Assembly: GCF_017876755.1 (NCBI RefSeq)
Contig: NZ_JAGIOO010000001.1
Location: 4,325,786-4,389,785, forward strand
Origin: Crossiella equi
GTDB lineage: Bacteria; Actinomycetota; Actinomycetes; Mycobacteriales; Pseudonocardiaceae
Reading direction: 5' to 3'
Length of the DNA stretch: 64,000 nucleotides
The notes beneath the pieces are model-generated. The model was not told the DNA's origin and did not search any database. It saw only the letters and a program-made list of their open reading frames with translations. Below are positions 28,551 to 38,243 of the stretch, one piece after another. The number at the start of each line of letters is the position of its first letter. Within the stretch, counting starts at the first letter, position 1. A program made the position numbers and the translations under genes.

Positions 28551-30482
28551 GTGCTTGGGTTTCGGTCGGTACTCGCGGTGGCGCTGCTCGCGGCGTTCCC
28601 GCTCGTCGTGGTCGGGGTGGGCGCCGGTGGGGTTGCCGCCGGGGTCGCCCTGGGCGGACGGCCGGGCGCGCAGCTGGCGCTGTTCGGCATCGGGGTGCTG
28701 ATCGCGCTCGGGTTCCCGCTGGTCAGCGTGCTGATCACCCGGCTGGCCCCGCCCAGGGGACCGAGGCTGACCCGGCAGGCGCAGCCGGAGCTGTGGCGGG
28801 TGGTCGAGGAGCTGGCCGAGCTCGCGGGCACGCGGCCGCCGGATGAGATCACGCTGATCGGCGAGGTCAACGCGGCCGTGCGCGAGGACACCCGGCTGCT
28901 GGGCCTGCGGCCGGGCACCCGGCACCTGATGATCGGCCTGCCGCTGCTGGCCGGGCTGACCGTGGCCGAGCTGCGCGCGGTGCTCGCGCACGAGCTGGGC
29001 CACTACGGCCGTGGGCACAGCCGCTTCGCCGCGGTGGCCTACCGGGGCTCGGAGGCGTTGGCGCGCACCGTGGACCGGCTGGACCGGGGCCCGGTGCGCT
29101 GGGTGCTCGGCGGCTACGCCGGGCTGTACCGGCTGGTGTCCGGCGCCGCGACCCGCGCGCAGGAGCGGCAGGCGGACGAGGTCATGGCGGCCACCTCGGG
29201 CCCGGCCGCGGCGGCGAACGCGTTGCGCGCGGTAGCCACGCTCGGCCCCGCCTGGGCGGCCTTCAACCGCCGGTACGCGCGGCTGGCCATCACCGCCGAC
29301 CGCACGCCCGACCTGCTGCTGGGCTTCCACGCCTTCCTGGTGCACCCGGCGCAGCGGGACTGGCTGGCCGGGCTGGTGGAGGACGTGCTGGACGAGCAGC
29401 CCGAGTCGCGCTTCGACAGCCACCCGACGCTGCGCCGCCGCCTGGCCGCGCTGGCGCGGGCCGGAGACCACGACCCCGAACCGGACGCGCGCCCGGCCTG
29501 GGCCGTGCTGACCGACCCGCGCACCACCGTGCCCGCGCTGGAGGGCGAGCTGATCGCCCGCGAGCTGGGCCCGAGGGCGAGCTGGGCGGAGATCGTGCGG
29601 CTGGCCGGGGCGGCGGACGCGCGGCAGGGCGCGGGCCTGCTGGCGAAGGCGGTCGTGGACAGCGGGCAGGGCCGCGAGGGCACGGTCGGCGAGGCGGTGC
29701 GGGCGTTGCGGCGCGGACGGGTCGAGGAGCTGGCCGCGCCGGTGGCCTGGGACGGCGCCACCGCCGAGGAGGTGGTGGCCGAGCTGCTCGCCGACACCGT
29801 GGTGGCCGCGCTGGTGCAGGCCGGGCGAGCGCACCACGAGCTGAACTGGGGCGGACCCTGGGTGGTGCGCCTGTTCGACGGCAAGGTCTTCCACGCCACC
29901 CTGCTGACGCGGCCCGCGGCGGCCGACCGCAACCGGGTGGAATCCTTGGGGCGCAACCTGACCGCGCTCGGCGTACCGCCCGGCTTCGTGCACCGGCTGG
30001 ACCCCGAGGAGTCCACTGTGGATGAAGAACCGGCACTGGTGGGCGTGTTCAGCTCGGTGAAGCTCGGCAGTGCGCCCAAGGACCTCCTGGTCTACGGCAC
30101 CGGCCTGCTGGTGCTGCCGCTGGCACGGGGCGTGTGGGTGCGGCGCGGGTTCGCCGGGCTGGCCGGCGCCTCGGAACGGTTGGAGCGCAAGCGGATCGCG
30201 CGACTGACCGGGCAGGGGCACACCGCGCTGGCGGCCGTGCCCGGAGCGCTCTGGCTGCCGCTGGCCGAGGTCGCGGGCGGTTCGTTCGCGCGCAAGGGCG
30301 CGGTCGGCTACCTCACCGTGGAGCTCACCGACCGCTCCCCGCTGCGGTTCGCCTTCAGCGGCTTGTCCGAGGAGCACGGGGACGCACACGAGGGCCTGAG
30401 CAGCTATTTCCGGCAAAAGCGACAACCGGAAATGAGACTTGCCACCCGGTCGGGTGAACGGGACACTGCACTCCGTCAGTAA
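28551..30482 (+). CDS. M48-family membrane metallopeptidase, copy 1
   Basis: A 643-residue zinc metallopeptidase. Two N-terminal membrane helices (about 5-30 and 43-65) precede HELGH at 147-151, and the third ligand region is QERQADEV near 205. The last 400 residues have no recognised domain and match the second copy in layout (GELIARELGPRASWAEIVRL). The GTG start lacks a clear ribosome site. The gene lies 43 bp after moeA. A role in membrane protein quality control is possible but inferred only from the M48 family. Confidence 0.85.
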   Translation: MLGFRSVLAVALLAAFPLVVVGVGAGGVAAGVALGGRPGAQLALFGIGVLIALGFPLVSVLITRLAPPRGPRLTRQAQPELWRVVEELAELAGTRPPDEITLIGEVNAAVREDTRLLGLRPGTRHLMIGLPLLAGLTVAELRAVLAHELGHYGRGHSRFAAVAYRGSEALARTVDRLDRGPVRWVLGGYAGLYRLVSGAATRAQERQADEVMAATSGPAAAANALRAVATLGPAWAAFNRRYARLAITADRTPDLLLGFHAFLVHPAQRDWLAGLVEDVLDEQPESRFDSHPTLRRRLAALARAGDHDPEPDARPAWAVLTDPRTTVPALEGELIARELGPRASWAEIVRLAGAADARQGAGLLAKAVVDSGQGREGTVGEAVRALRRGRVEELAAPVAWDGATAEEVVAELLADTVVAALVQAGRAHHELNWGGPWVVRLFDGKVFHATLLTRPAAADRNRVESLGRNLTALGVPPGFVHRLDPEESTVDEEPALVGVFSSVKLGSAPKDLLVYGTGLLVLPLARGVWVRRGFAGLAGASERLERKRIARLTGQGHTALAAVPGALWLPLAEVAGGSFARKGAVGYLTVELTDRSPLRFAFSGLSEEHGDAHEGLSSYFRQKRQPEMRLATRSGERDTALRQ

Positions 30483-30545
30483 TCGGGGGCTGGCATCTCC
30501 CTGCCACACGTCTGTCTCGACTCTGCCCCCAACCGGAGGTCTCAG

Positions 30546-32447
30546 GTGCGTGTACCCGTGCGCGCCGCGGCGGCCCTTGTGCTGCTGCTCGGTTTCTTTG
30601 TCCTCGTACTCGCACTGACCGTCGGTCTCGCCGGTTTCGCGGTCTGGCTGCTCGTCGGCGGCCACGGTCCGGCCGGTGTCAAGGTCGGCTTCGCCGCCGT
30701 CGCGGTGGCCATCGCGGTCGGCGCGGCCGTGCGCAAGGTGCTCAAGGTGCGCAACGAGCCCTACGGCGCCCCGCTGACGCGCGAGGAGTACCCGGAGCTG
30801 TGGCGGGCGGTGGACGAGCTGGCCGTGGCCGCCGACACCCGCGGCCCGGACGACATCCGGCTGGTGCCCGAGGTCAACGCCGCGGTGTGGGAGGAGAGCG
30901 GTCTGCTCGGCCTGCGCCCCGGCAAGCGGCACATGATGGTCGGCCTGCCGCTGTTCGCCGGGCTGAGCGTGGCGGAGCTGCGCGCGGTGCTCGCGCACGA
31001 GCTCGGCCACTACAGCAACGGCCACACCAAGCTGTCCGCGGTGACCTACCGCGCCACCATGGCGCTGGAGAAGACCACCGAGGAGATGGACGCCGGTCCG
31101 GTGCGCTGGGTGCTCACCCAGTACGCCAAGCTCTACGCCGTGGTCGCGGGCTCGGCCAACCGCGCGCAGGAGCTCCAGGCCGACGCGGCCTCGGTGGCGG
31201 CGGCGGGCAAGGAGGCCACCGCGAGCGCGCTGCGCCGGATGCCGGTGCTGGCCGCCGCGTGGAACGGCTACGACGAGGACTACGTGGCGCTGGCCCCGGA
31301 GGCCGGGCGCACGCCCGAGCTGCTCGCCGGGTTCCGCGCCTACCTCGACGGCCGCAAGGAGCGGATCGCCGAGGTCCAGGACCAGCTCGTGGACGAGGAG
31401 TCGACCTCCGTCTTCGACAGCCACCCGCCGGTGCGGGTGCGCGTGACCGCGCTGATGCGGCTGCCCGAGGGCACCGCCACCGTGGACGACCGGCCGTCCT
31501 GGGTGCTGCTCGGGGACGAGGACAAGGTCGCCCGGCTGGAGGGCGAGCTGCTCGTGGACGGCCTCGGCCCGCGAGCGAGCTGGACCGAGATCGTCGAGCT
31601 CGCGGGTGCCAAGCACGTCACCGGCAACGCGGGCGTGCTGGCCAAGACCGCCGTGGACGGCGGGTTCACCACCTCCGGCGCGCTCTCGGAGCTGTTGGAG
31701 GCCGTGCAGCGCGGCCAGGGCGCGCAGCTGGTCGACCCGCTGGTCAGCCGGGGTATCGCCCCCGGTGAGCGCCCCCGGGCCGCTCGGCACACCCTGGTCA
31801 CGCTGCTCGGCGACACCGTGCTGGCACTGCTGGTCAAGCAGGGCGCGGCCCGGTTCGACCTGGACTGGGCCGGGCAGTGGGTGCCCCGCGACGCCGAGGG
31901 CACCGAGCTGGCCGTGCACGAGAGGATCGCGAGCGCGCTGGCCGACGGCGACGTGCCGAGCCTGCGGGCCTGGCTGCTCGGGCTGGGTGTGCCGCTGGAC
32001 GTGGCCGCCGAGGCGGTGGACTTCGAGCTGCGCTCGGAGGTGCTCGGCCTGTTCACCGCGGTGAAGTCCGGGGACAGCCGCTACGACCTGTTCGTCTGCG
32101 ACGACGGCCTGCTGCTGGTGCCGTTCGAGCGGGCGGGCCTGGCCAGCCGCAGCCTGACCGACGCGCTGGGCCGCTCCGGCAAGGCCGAGCAGGGCAGGCT
32201 CGAGGAGCTGCTCGAACAGGGCTTGCGCGAGCTGCGCGAGCGTCCGGACAGCCGCTGGGTGGGCATCGACGAGATCGTCGGCGGCAAGCACGGCCCGCGC
32301 CCGTGGGGCTGGACGGTGGACCTCCGGCTGGCCGACGGCTCCGAGCTGAGCGTGCGCAGCACCACCGACACTAACGACCACGGCGAGCCGTACGAGGCGC
32401 TGGGAACGCTGCTGGCCAGGAAGGCGCGCGAGGCCGAGCCGGTGTGA
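30546..32447 (+). CDS. M48-family membrane metallopeptidase, copy 2
   Basis: A 633-residue paralogue of the preceding gene. It has two N-terminal helices, HELGH at 151-155 and QELQADAA near 209, then a long extension with GELLVDGLGPRASWTEIVEL aligned to copy 1. GGAGGT before GTG 30546 is a strong ribosome site. Both copies keep all zinc-site residues, so neither is an obvious pseudo-enzyme. The pair sits between moeA and psd, adjacent genes in mycobacteria. Confidence 0.88.
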   Translation: MRVPVRAAAALVLLLGFFVLVLALTVGLAGFAVWLLVGGHGPAGVKVGFAAVAVAIAVGAAVRKVLKVRNEPYGAPLTREEYPELWRAVDELAVAADTRGPDDIRLVPEVNAAVWEESGLLGLRPGKRHMMVGLPLFAGLSVAELRAVLAHELGHYSNGHTKLSAVTYRATMALEKTTEEMDAGPVRWVLTQYAKLYAVVAGSANRAQELQADAASVAAAGKEATASALRRMPVLAAAWNGYDEDYVALAPEAGRTPELLAGFRAYLDGRKERIAEVQDQLVDEESTSVFDSHPPVRVRVTALMRLPEGTATVDDRPSWVLLGDEDKVARLEGELLVDGLGPRASWTEIVELAGAKHVTGNAGVLAKTAVDGGFTTSGALSELLEAVQRGQGAQLVDPLVSRGIAPGERPRAARHTLVTLLGDTVLALLVKQGAARFDLDWAGQWVPRDAEGTELAVHERIASALADGDVPSLRAWLLGLGVPLDVAAEAVDFELRSEVLGLFTAVKSGDSRYDLFVCDDGLLLVPFERAGLASRSLTDALGRSGKAEQGRLEELLEQGLRELRERPDSRWVGIDEIVGGKHGPRPWGWTVDLRLADGSELSVRSTTDTNDHGEPYEALGTLLARKAREAEPV

Positions 32448-32534
32448 CCTGACGCCCGGGAGAGTGGCGGCGCCGGACGGGTCGGCTACCGTTTGGCGTC
32501 TCCAATCTGCCGACCCCAGGACGAGCCGACACCG

Positions 32535-33248
32535 ATGACTGACGATTCCCGACCCCGCTCCGGCACGATCGCCCACTTCCTCGATCTCGCCAAGAGCGTG
32601 GTCCCGCCGATGCACCCGGGTGGCCGGCCGTTCGTCGCCGGGTCGTTCCTCGCCTCCCTCGTGCTGCGCCGCTTCTCGCGCAAGCTGGGGGTGCTCGGGT
32701 TCGTCGTGACGGCCTGGGTGGCGTGGTTCTTCCGCGAGCCCAAGCGCGTCGCGCCCGCCCGCACCGATGTGGTCACCGCCGCCGCGGACGGCACGGTCTA
32801 CCTCGTGGACGAGGCCGTGCCGCCCGCCGAGCTGAACTGGGGCACCGAGGCGGTGCCCCGGGTCAGCGTGTTCCTGTCGATCTTCGACGTGCACGTGCAG
32901 CGCGCCCCGGTCGCCGGTGAGGTCGTCGAGGTGGCCTACCGGCCGGGCGCGTTCCTGTCCGCCGACCTGGACAAGGCCAGCGAGGACAACGAGCGCAACT
33001 CCCTGCTCATCCGCACCGACTCCGGCGCAGAGGTGGTCGTGGTGCAGATCGCGGGCCTGGTCGCCCGGCGCATCCTGTGCCAGGTCAACGCCGGTCAGCG
33101 GGTCGAGGTCGGCCAGACCTACGGCCTGATCCGGTTCGGCTCGCGCGTGGACGTCTACCTGCCGCGCGGCAGCAAGATCCGCATCGCGCAGGGCCAGCGC
33201 ACCATCGGCGGGGAGACGGTGCTGGCCGAGCTCCCCTCGGCGGTCTGA
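32535..33248 (+). CDS. psd: Phosphatidylserine decarboxylase proenzyme
   Basis: Converts phosphatidylserine to phosphatidylethanolamine. It has 237 residues with a membrane helix near 45-65, FFREPKRVAP, VFLSIFDVHVQRAPVAGEV and the autocleavage region LIRFGSRVDVYLP, where the Ser becomes the pyruvoyl group. ATG 32535 is chosen over an upstream frame start. It is followed 1 bp later by pssA, its substrate supplier. Confidence 0.95.
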   Translation: MTDDSRPRSGTIAHFLDLAKSVVPPMHPGGRPFVAGSFLASLVLRRFSRKLGVLGFVVTAWVAWFFREPKRVAPARTDVVTAAADGTVYLVDEAVPPAELNWGTEAVPRVSVFLSIFDVHVQRAPVAGEVVEVAYRPGAFLSADLDKASEDNERNSLLIRTDSGAEVVVVQIAGLVARRILCQVNAGQRVEVGQTYGLIRFGSRVDVYLPRGSKIRIAQGQRTIGGETVLAELPSAV

Positions 33249-33249
33249 C

Positions 33250-34194
33250 GTGCCCGCGCGGACCGCACCCGGGGTGCGGCTGCTGCCGAACGCGATCACC
33301 GTGCTCGCGCTGTGCGCGGGCCTGTCCGCGGTGCAGTTCGCGCTGCAGGGGCAGTGGCGGGCCGCGGTGCTGGCCATCGGTGCCGCCGCCATCCTGGACA
33401 GCCTGGACGGACGGCTGGCCCGCATGCTCGACGCCACCTCGAAGATGGGCGCCGAGCTGGACTCCCTCGCCGACGCCATCTCCTTCGGCGTAGCGCCCGC
33501 CCTGGTGCTGTTCATCTGGGGCTTCGAGGGCAACGCCACCGGCTGGACCGCGGCGCTGGTCTACGTGGTGTGCATGGTGCTGCGGCTCGCGCGGTTCAAC
33601 ACGCTGCTCGACGACACCGAGCAGCCGCCGTTCACCAAGGAGTTCTTCGTCGGCGTGCCCGCTCCGGCGGGTGCGCTGCTCGCGGTGCTGCCGCTGGTCA
33701 TCGCCCTTGAGGTGGACAAGGGCTGGTGGACGCACCCGGTCGCGCTCTACGTCTGGACGGTGTTCATCGCGGGCCTGGCGATCAGCCGCGTGCCCACGCT
33801 GTCGCTGAAGACGGTCAAGGTCTCGCCCAAGGCGATCGCCCCGCTGCTCGCGCTGGTCTGCATCGCCGCCGCGATCGTGATCAACTGGCCGTTCCTGCTG
33901 CTCGCGGTGGCCGCGGTCGTGTACCTGGCGCACGTGCCGTACGCGATCTACCGCTACCACTGGCTGGCACGCCACCCCGAGGCCTGGGACGTCCCGGCCC
34001 GGGAGCGGCGGGCCATCCGGCGCAGCGCCCGCAGGCTCGGCCTGCGCCCGCCGCTGCGCCGCCGGGTGGCCGGGGCCGCGGTGAACGCCGTGCGCCGGGG
34101 CCGCCGGGGCGAGGGCGAGGAGGGGCGCGGCAACTGGCGCCCCACTGGCCTGCGCCGCACCGAACGCCGACGCCGGGACATCGACGCCGACTAG
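33250..34194 (+). CDS. pssA: CDP-diacylglycerol-serine O-phosphatidyltransferase
   Basis: Makes phosphatidylserine from CDP-diacylglycerol and serine. The CDP-alcohol phosphotransferase motif is DSLDGRLARMLDATSKMGAE followed by LDSLAD, with all aspartates present. About eight hydrophobic segments are followed by a basic, Arg-rich C-terminal tail of about 60 residues. 314 residues. GTG start one base after the psd stop. Confidence 0.95.
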   Translation: MPARTAPGVRLLPNAITVLALCAGLSAVQFALQGQWRAAVLAIGAAAILDSLDGRLARMLDATSKMGAELDSLADAISFGVAPALVLFIWGFEGNATGWTAALVYVVCMVLRLARFNTLLDDTEQPPFTKEFFVGVPAPAGALLAVLPLVIALEVDKGWWTHPVALYVWTVFIAGLAISRVPTLSLKTVKVSPKAIAPLLALVCIAAAIVINWPFLLLAVAAVVYLAHVPYAIYRYHWLARHPEAWDVPARERRAIRRSARRLGLRPPLRRRVAGAAVNAVRRGRRGEGEEGRGNWRPTGLRRTERRRRDIDAD

Positions 34195-34204
34195 TCTCGG
34201 CGGT

Positions 34205-36445
34205 GTGATCACGCTGACGGTCCGCCACTCCCCCTCCGCGCTGGACAGCCGACGGGGAGTGGTGCGGCTGCACCCCGAGGTCCTGGACGCGCTGGGCCTG
34301 CGGGCCTGGGACGCGGTGCGCCTGACCGGCACCCGCGTCACCGCCGCCCTGGCCGCCGCCGCGGACGAGGGCGTGCCGACCGGGGTCGTGCTCACCGACG
34401 ACATCACGATGTCCAACCTCGGGCTCACCGAGGGCGCCGAGGTCGTGGTCGCGCCCGTGCAGGTGGCCGCCGCGCGGGCGGTCACCGTGTCCGGCTCGCG
34501 GCTGGCCTCGACCGGGGTCACACCGGAGACCGTGCGGCTGGCGCTGATGGGCAAGGTCATCACCACCGGGGACGCGGTGTCGCTGCTGCCCCAGGACCTG
34601 GCACCGCCGCCCGGGCTGGACGTCAGCCTGGCCCGGCGCAAGCTGTCCCTGGCCATCGGTCTGACCTGGACCAACGAGCTGCTGACCATCACCGCGACCG
34701 AGCCCACCGGGGTGGTCGCGGTGCAGCCGTCGACCGTGGTGAGCTGGCGCGACGGGGCCCGCACCGGCGAGCCGCCCGCCCCGGCCGCCCGGCTCGCGCT
34801 GCCCGCGGGTGCGCCCGCTCCGGCCGCCGCTCCCGAGCCCGTTCCGCCCGCCGAGCCCCCGGTCCCGGTCGCGGACCTCGTCGGCGCCCAGGACGCCGCG
34901 CGCAGGCTCACCGAGTGGCTGGAGCTGTCCTTCCGCCGCCCGGAGCTGCTGGCCAAGCTCGGTGCCTCGGCCCGGCTGGGCGTGCTGGTCAGCGGGCCCG
35001 AGGGCGTGGGCAAGGCCACCCTGGTGCGCTCGGTGGCCGCTGCGGTCGAGGCCGAGGTGGTCGAGCTGGTCGCGCCCAGCGCCGCCGCCCTGGAGCCCGC
35101 CACGGCCTCCCAGCGCGCCCACGACGCGATCAACGCCGCCCTGGCCACCGCTCGGCGCGGAACCCCGTGCGTGCTGCTGGTGCAGGACGTGGAGGCGCTG
35201 CTGCCCGCGGCCAACCCGGCGCCGCTGGCCACCGTGGTGCTGGACGCGCTGCGCGCCGCCGTGGACAGCCCGAACCTGGCCCTGGTGGCCACCACCGCAT
35301 CACCCGAGGGCACGCACCCCAAGCTGCGCGACCCGGACCTGGTCGACCGCGAGCTGACCGTGCCGCTGCCGGACGGGCGCACCCGCACCGAGCTGCTGCG
35401 CGTGCTGCTGCGCGAGGCGCCGTTGGAGGACGGCGTGGACCTGGCCGCGGTCGCCGAGCGCACGCCCGGGTTCGTGGTGGCCGACCTGGTCGCGCTGCGC
35501 CGGGACGCCGCCGTGCGGGCCGCGCTGCGCCAGCGCGAGGCCCAGGAGCCGCGCATCGGGCAGGAGGACCTGCTGGGCGCGGTGCGCACGGTGCGGCCGA
35601 TCTCCATGTCCGCCTCGGACAACCTGGCCACCGGCGGGCTGACCCTGGAGGACGTCGGCGACATGGCCGAGGTCAAGCAGGCCCTGACCGAGTCGGTGCT
35701 GTGGCCGTTGCAGTACCCGGACTCCTTCGCCCGCCTCGGCGTGCAGCCGCCGAGGGGCGTGCTGCTGTACGGGCCGCCCGGCTGCGGCAAGACCTTCCTG
35801 GTGCGCGCGCTGGCCGGGTCCGGGCGGGTGAACGTCATGTCGGTCAAGGGCGCCGAGCTGATGGACAAGTGGGTGGGCGAGTCCGAGCGCGCGGTGCGGG
35901 AGCTGTTCCGCCGCGCCGCCGACGCCGCGCCCACGCTGCTGTTCCTGGACGAGGTCGACGCCCTGGCCCCGCGCCGCGGCCAGTCCTCGGACTCCGGGGT
36001 CGGCGACCGCGTGGTGGCCGCGCTGCTGACCGAGCTGGACGGCGTGGAGCCGCTGAACGACGTGGTGATCATCGGGGCCACCAACCGGCCCGAGCTGGTC
36101 GACCCGGCCCTGCTGCGGCCCGGGCGGCTGGAGCGCCTGGTCTACGTGCCGCCGCCGGACGCGCAGGCGCGGGCGGAGATCCTGAAGTCGGCGGCCCGGC
36201 ACACCCCGCTGACCGCCGAGGTCGACCTGGCCGCGCTCGCGCTGGACCTTTCCGGCTACTCGGCCGCGGACTGCGCCGCGCTCATCCGGGAGGCCGCGCT
36301 GACCGCGATGCGCGAGTCGCTGGAGGCCGCCGAGGTGACCCCGGCGCACCTGGACACCGCGCGCAAGGCCGTGCGGCCGTCACTGGACCCGGTGCAGCTG
36401 GCGAACCTGGAGGCCTACGCGGAACGGCACCAGGGCGGCAGCTGA
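34205..36445 (+). CDS. CDC48/p97-like AAA+ ATPase with degenerate first ATPase domain
   Basis: A 746-residue double-AAA protein. Residues 1-185 resemble the CDC48 N-domain (double-psi barrel start, GVVRLHPEVLDALGLRAWDA). A Pro/Ala linker follows. D1 has a weak Walker A (GPEGVGKAT near 263) and Walker B altered to LLVQDVEAL. D2 is canonical: GPPGCGKT near 522, LLFLDEVDAL near 580, and ATNRPELVDPALLRPGRLE. Orthologous in position to mycobacterial Rv0435c. It probably unfolds or extracts proteins using D2. GTG 34205, 10 bp after pssA. Confidence 0.92.
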   Translation: MITLTVRHSPSALDSRRGVVRLHPEVLDALGLRAWDAVRLTGTRVTAALAAAADEGVPTGVVLTDDITMSNLGLTEGAEVVVAPVQVAAARAVTVSGSRLASTGVTPETVRLALMGKVITTGDAVSLLPQDLAPPPGLDVSLARRKLSLAIGLTWTNELLTITATEPTGVVAVQPSTVVSWRDGARTGEPPAPAARLALPAGAPAPAAAPEPVPPAEPPVPVADLVGAQDAARRLTEWLELSFRRPELLAKLGASARLGVLVSGPEGVGKATLVRSVAAAVEAEVVELVAPSAAALEPATASQRAHDAINAALATARRGTPCVLLVQDVEALLPAANPAPLATVVLDALRAAVDSPNLALVATTASPEGTHPKLRDPDLVDRELTVPLPDGRTRTELLRVLLREAPLEDGVDLAAVAERTPGFVVADLVALRRDAAVRAALRQREAQEPRIGQEDLLGAVRTVRPISMSASDNLATGGLTLEDVGDMAEVKQALTESVLWPLQYPDSFARLGVQPPRGVLLYGPPGCGKTFLVRALAGSGRVNVMSVKGAELMDKWVGESERAVRELFRRAADAAPTLLFLDEVDALAPRRGQSSDSGVGDRVVAALLTELDGVEPLNDVVIIGATNRPELVDPALLRPGRLERLVYVPPPDAQARAEILKSAARHTPLTAEVDLAALALDLSGYSAADCAALIREAALTAMRESLEAAEVTPAHLDTARKAVRPSLDPVQLANLEAYAERHQGGS

Positions 36446-36461
36446 GCCGCCCCGGGCGGCG

Positions 36462-37085
36462 CTACTTGGCGGCGCCGCCCTTGCCGCCCTTGTACTCGCG
36501 GGTGACGATCATGATGATGGCCGGCGCCGCGTCCTTGATGCCCTCGAACCGCGGCTCGGCACGCACGCCGAACTCCCTGGCCAGCTCCTTGGCCGGGGCT
36601 TCCTCGTCGGTGCCGGGGCGGTAGTAGACCGTGGTGACCGGGATGGTGCCGCCGGAGTAGTTGCCGACATCCCCTATGGCGTAGCCCGCCCGGCGCAGGT
36701 CCTCGGCCGCGTCGGAGGCGAGGTGGCTGATCGTGGAGTTGTTCAGCACGCGCACGGTCGCCTTGGGGCCCGGGTTGCCCGGCGGGGGCTGGTTCGGGGT
36801 GCTCGGCTGGGTGCTGGGCGGCGGGGTGGTGGTGCTGGTGGCAGGCGGCGGCTCGCTCGTGGTGCTGGGCGGGGGCTCGCTGCTGGGCGGCGGCTCCGCG
36901 CTTGTGGTCGGCTCGCTGCTGGTGGACGTGGTCTCACCGGGTTGCGCGGTGTTCTGCGGGTCCTCGGAGCCGCCGGTGAACAGCGTCACGATGCCCAGCA
37001 CGAGTGCCACGGCCGCGACACCTAGGGCAACCAGCCCGGCGACCCGCAGTGGGCGGGATGCGCTGGACGGCTCCACCGAGCTCAT
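36462..37085 (-). CDS. LytR_C-domain membrane-anchored protein
   Basis: A 207-residue protein with a short cytoplasmic tail, one helix (about 15-37), a Thr/Ser/Pro-rich stalk (45-105) and a LytR C-terminal domain (VRVLNNSTISHLASDAAEDL...GTIPVTTVYYRPG). It corresponds in position to mycobacterial Rv0431. Such domains occur in cell-wall assembly proteins. Convergent with the AAA gene. Confidence 0.88.
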   Translation of the reverse strand: MSSVEPSSASRPLRVAGLVALGVAAVALVLGIVTLFTGGSEDPQNTAQPGETTSTSSEPTTSAEPPPSSEPPPSTTSEPPPATSTTTPPPSTQPSTPNQPPPGNPGPKATVRVLNNSTISHLASDAAEDLRRAGYAIGDVGNYSGGTIPVTTVYYRPGTDEEAPAKELAREFGVRAEPRFEGIKDAAPAIIMIVTREYKGGKGGAAK

Positions 37086-37129
37086 GCATTGCCTCCGAGA
37101 AGCTGGGTGTCAGCAGTGGCGAAGATCTA

Positions 37130-37441
37130 TCAGATCGGTTCGATGCCCAGCCGCCGGGCCGCGCGGGTGCGTTGCCTGCTGTGGCGCAGGCGGCGCAGGC
37201 GCTTGATCAGCATCGGATCGGCCTGGAGGGCCTCCGGCTTGTCGATCAACGCGTTGAGCACCTGGTAGTAGCGGGTGGCCGACATGTCGAAGATCTCGCG
37301 GATGGCCTGTTCCTTGGCCCCGGCGTACTTCCACCACTGGCGCTCGAAGGCGAGCACCTCGCGCTCGCGCTCGGTCAGCCCGGCCGCCGCGCGGTCGGCG
37401 TCCTGCTCAGAGGACCGCGACCTCACTTCTGCGGCGTCCAT
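37130..37441 (-). CDS. DUF3263 helix-turn-helix protein
   Basis: A 103-residue actinobacterial protein (DUF3263) with [20 protein letters not shown], then [20 protein letters not shown], which resembles a DNA-binding HTH, and a basic C-terminal region ([19 protein letters not shown]). Counterpart of Rv0430. ATG 37441 is chosen as the family start. It lies upstream of and parallel to the LytR_C gene with 44 bp between. Confidence 0.88.
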   Translation of the reverse strand: MDAAEVRSRSSEQDADRAAAGLTEREREVLAFERQWWKYAGAKEQAIREIFDMSATRYYQVLNALIDKPEALQADPMLIKRLRRLRHSRQRTRAARRLGIEPI

Positions 37442-37574
37442 CCGGCTCCTCGCACTCCAGATCGGGCATCCCACGACTGTCATTTTTCCGGCCAGCCCAT
37501 TACACCACGTAACCCCGACATGGGCTTGGGCACAGCCCGGCGCGTCCAACCGACACGCCGATAGCATCTCTCCC

Positions 37575-38147
37575 ATGGCCGTGCACCCCATCGTCATCGC
37601 TGGCAACCCCGTGCTGCACAACCCGACGCGCCCGGTGGAGCGCTTCGACGACGAGCTGCGCACCCTCATCGACGACATGTACGAGACGATGGCCGCGGCC
37701 AACGGCGTCGGCCTGGCGGCGAACCAGATCGGCATCGACCTGCGCCTGTTCGTCTACAACTGCCACGACGACGAGGGCAACTGGTTCAAGGGCGTCGTGG
37801 TCAACCCGGTCCTCACGACCTCGGAGATCCCCGAGGGCATGCCGGATGAGGACGACGACATCGAAGGCTGCCTCTCCGCCCCGGGCGAGGCCTACCCCAC
37901 CGGCCGCGCCGACTGGGCCAAGGTCACCGGCTTCGACGGCCACGGCAACCCGGTCGAGGTCGAGGGCAAGGGCTTCTTCGCCCGCTGCCTCCAGCACGAG
38001 ACCGACCACCTGGACGGCTTCCTGTACCTGGACCGCCTGATCGGCCGCAACAAGCGCCAGGCGAAGAAGATGCTCAAGGCCAACGGCTGGGGCGTGGACG
38101 GCCTGAGCTGGATGCCGGGCGAGGTCGAGGACCCGTTCGGGCACTGA
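37575..38147 (+). CDS. def: Peptide deformylase
   Basis: Removes the N-formyl group from new proteins. It has 190 residues with motif 1 [10 protein letters not shown], motif 2 EGCLSAPGE and motif 3 QHETDHLDG, so all metal ligands (Cys, two His) and the catalytic Glu are present. The acidic insert [10 protein letters not shown] lies just before motif 2. Divergent from the DUF3263 gene. Confidence 0.97.
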   Translation: MAVHPIVIAGNPVLHNPTRPVERFDDELRTLIDDMYETMAAANGVGLAANQIGIDLRLFVYNCHDDEGNWFKGVVVNPVLTTSEIPEGMPDEDDDIEGCLSAPGEAYPTGRADWAKVTGFDGHGNPVEVEGKGFFARCLQHETDHLDGFLYLDRLIGRNKRQAKKMLKANGWGVDGLSWMPGEVEDPFGH

Positions 38148-38156
38148 CGGGCCCGC

Positions 38157-38243
38157 TCAGCGCGGCTGACTGGTGTACGCCGCCCAAAGGTCAACCGCCT
38201 GATCAAGATCAAGCGCGGCCACCTTCTCCGGCGGAATGCCCTT
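38157..38243 (-). pseudogene. Possible remnant of a minus-strand gene end
   Basis: The last codons of a minus-strand frame read GIPPEKVAALDLDQAVDLWA, which looks like real protein, but upstream of about 38240 the frame loses coding character. It may be the stump of a deleted gene. No family recognised. Confidence 0.25.

Noticed and set aside
28497..33539. 1680-residue open frame on the minus strand
   Set aside because: It runs opposite both M48 genes and psd, which have clear family motifs; the antisense protein is low in complexity.
33085..36084. 999-residue open frame on the minus strand
   Set aside because: It is antisense to pssA and the AAA ATPase and is Ser/Arg/Ala rich without motifs.
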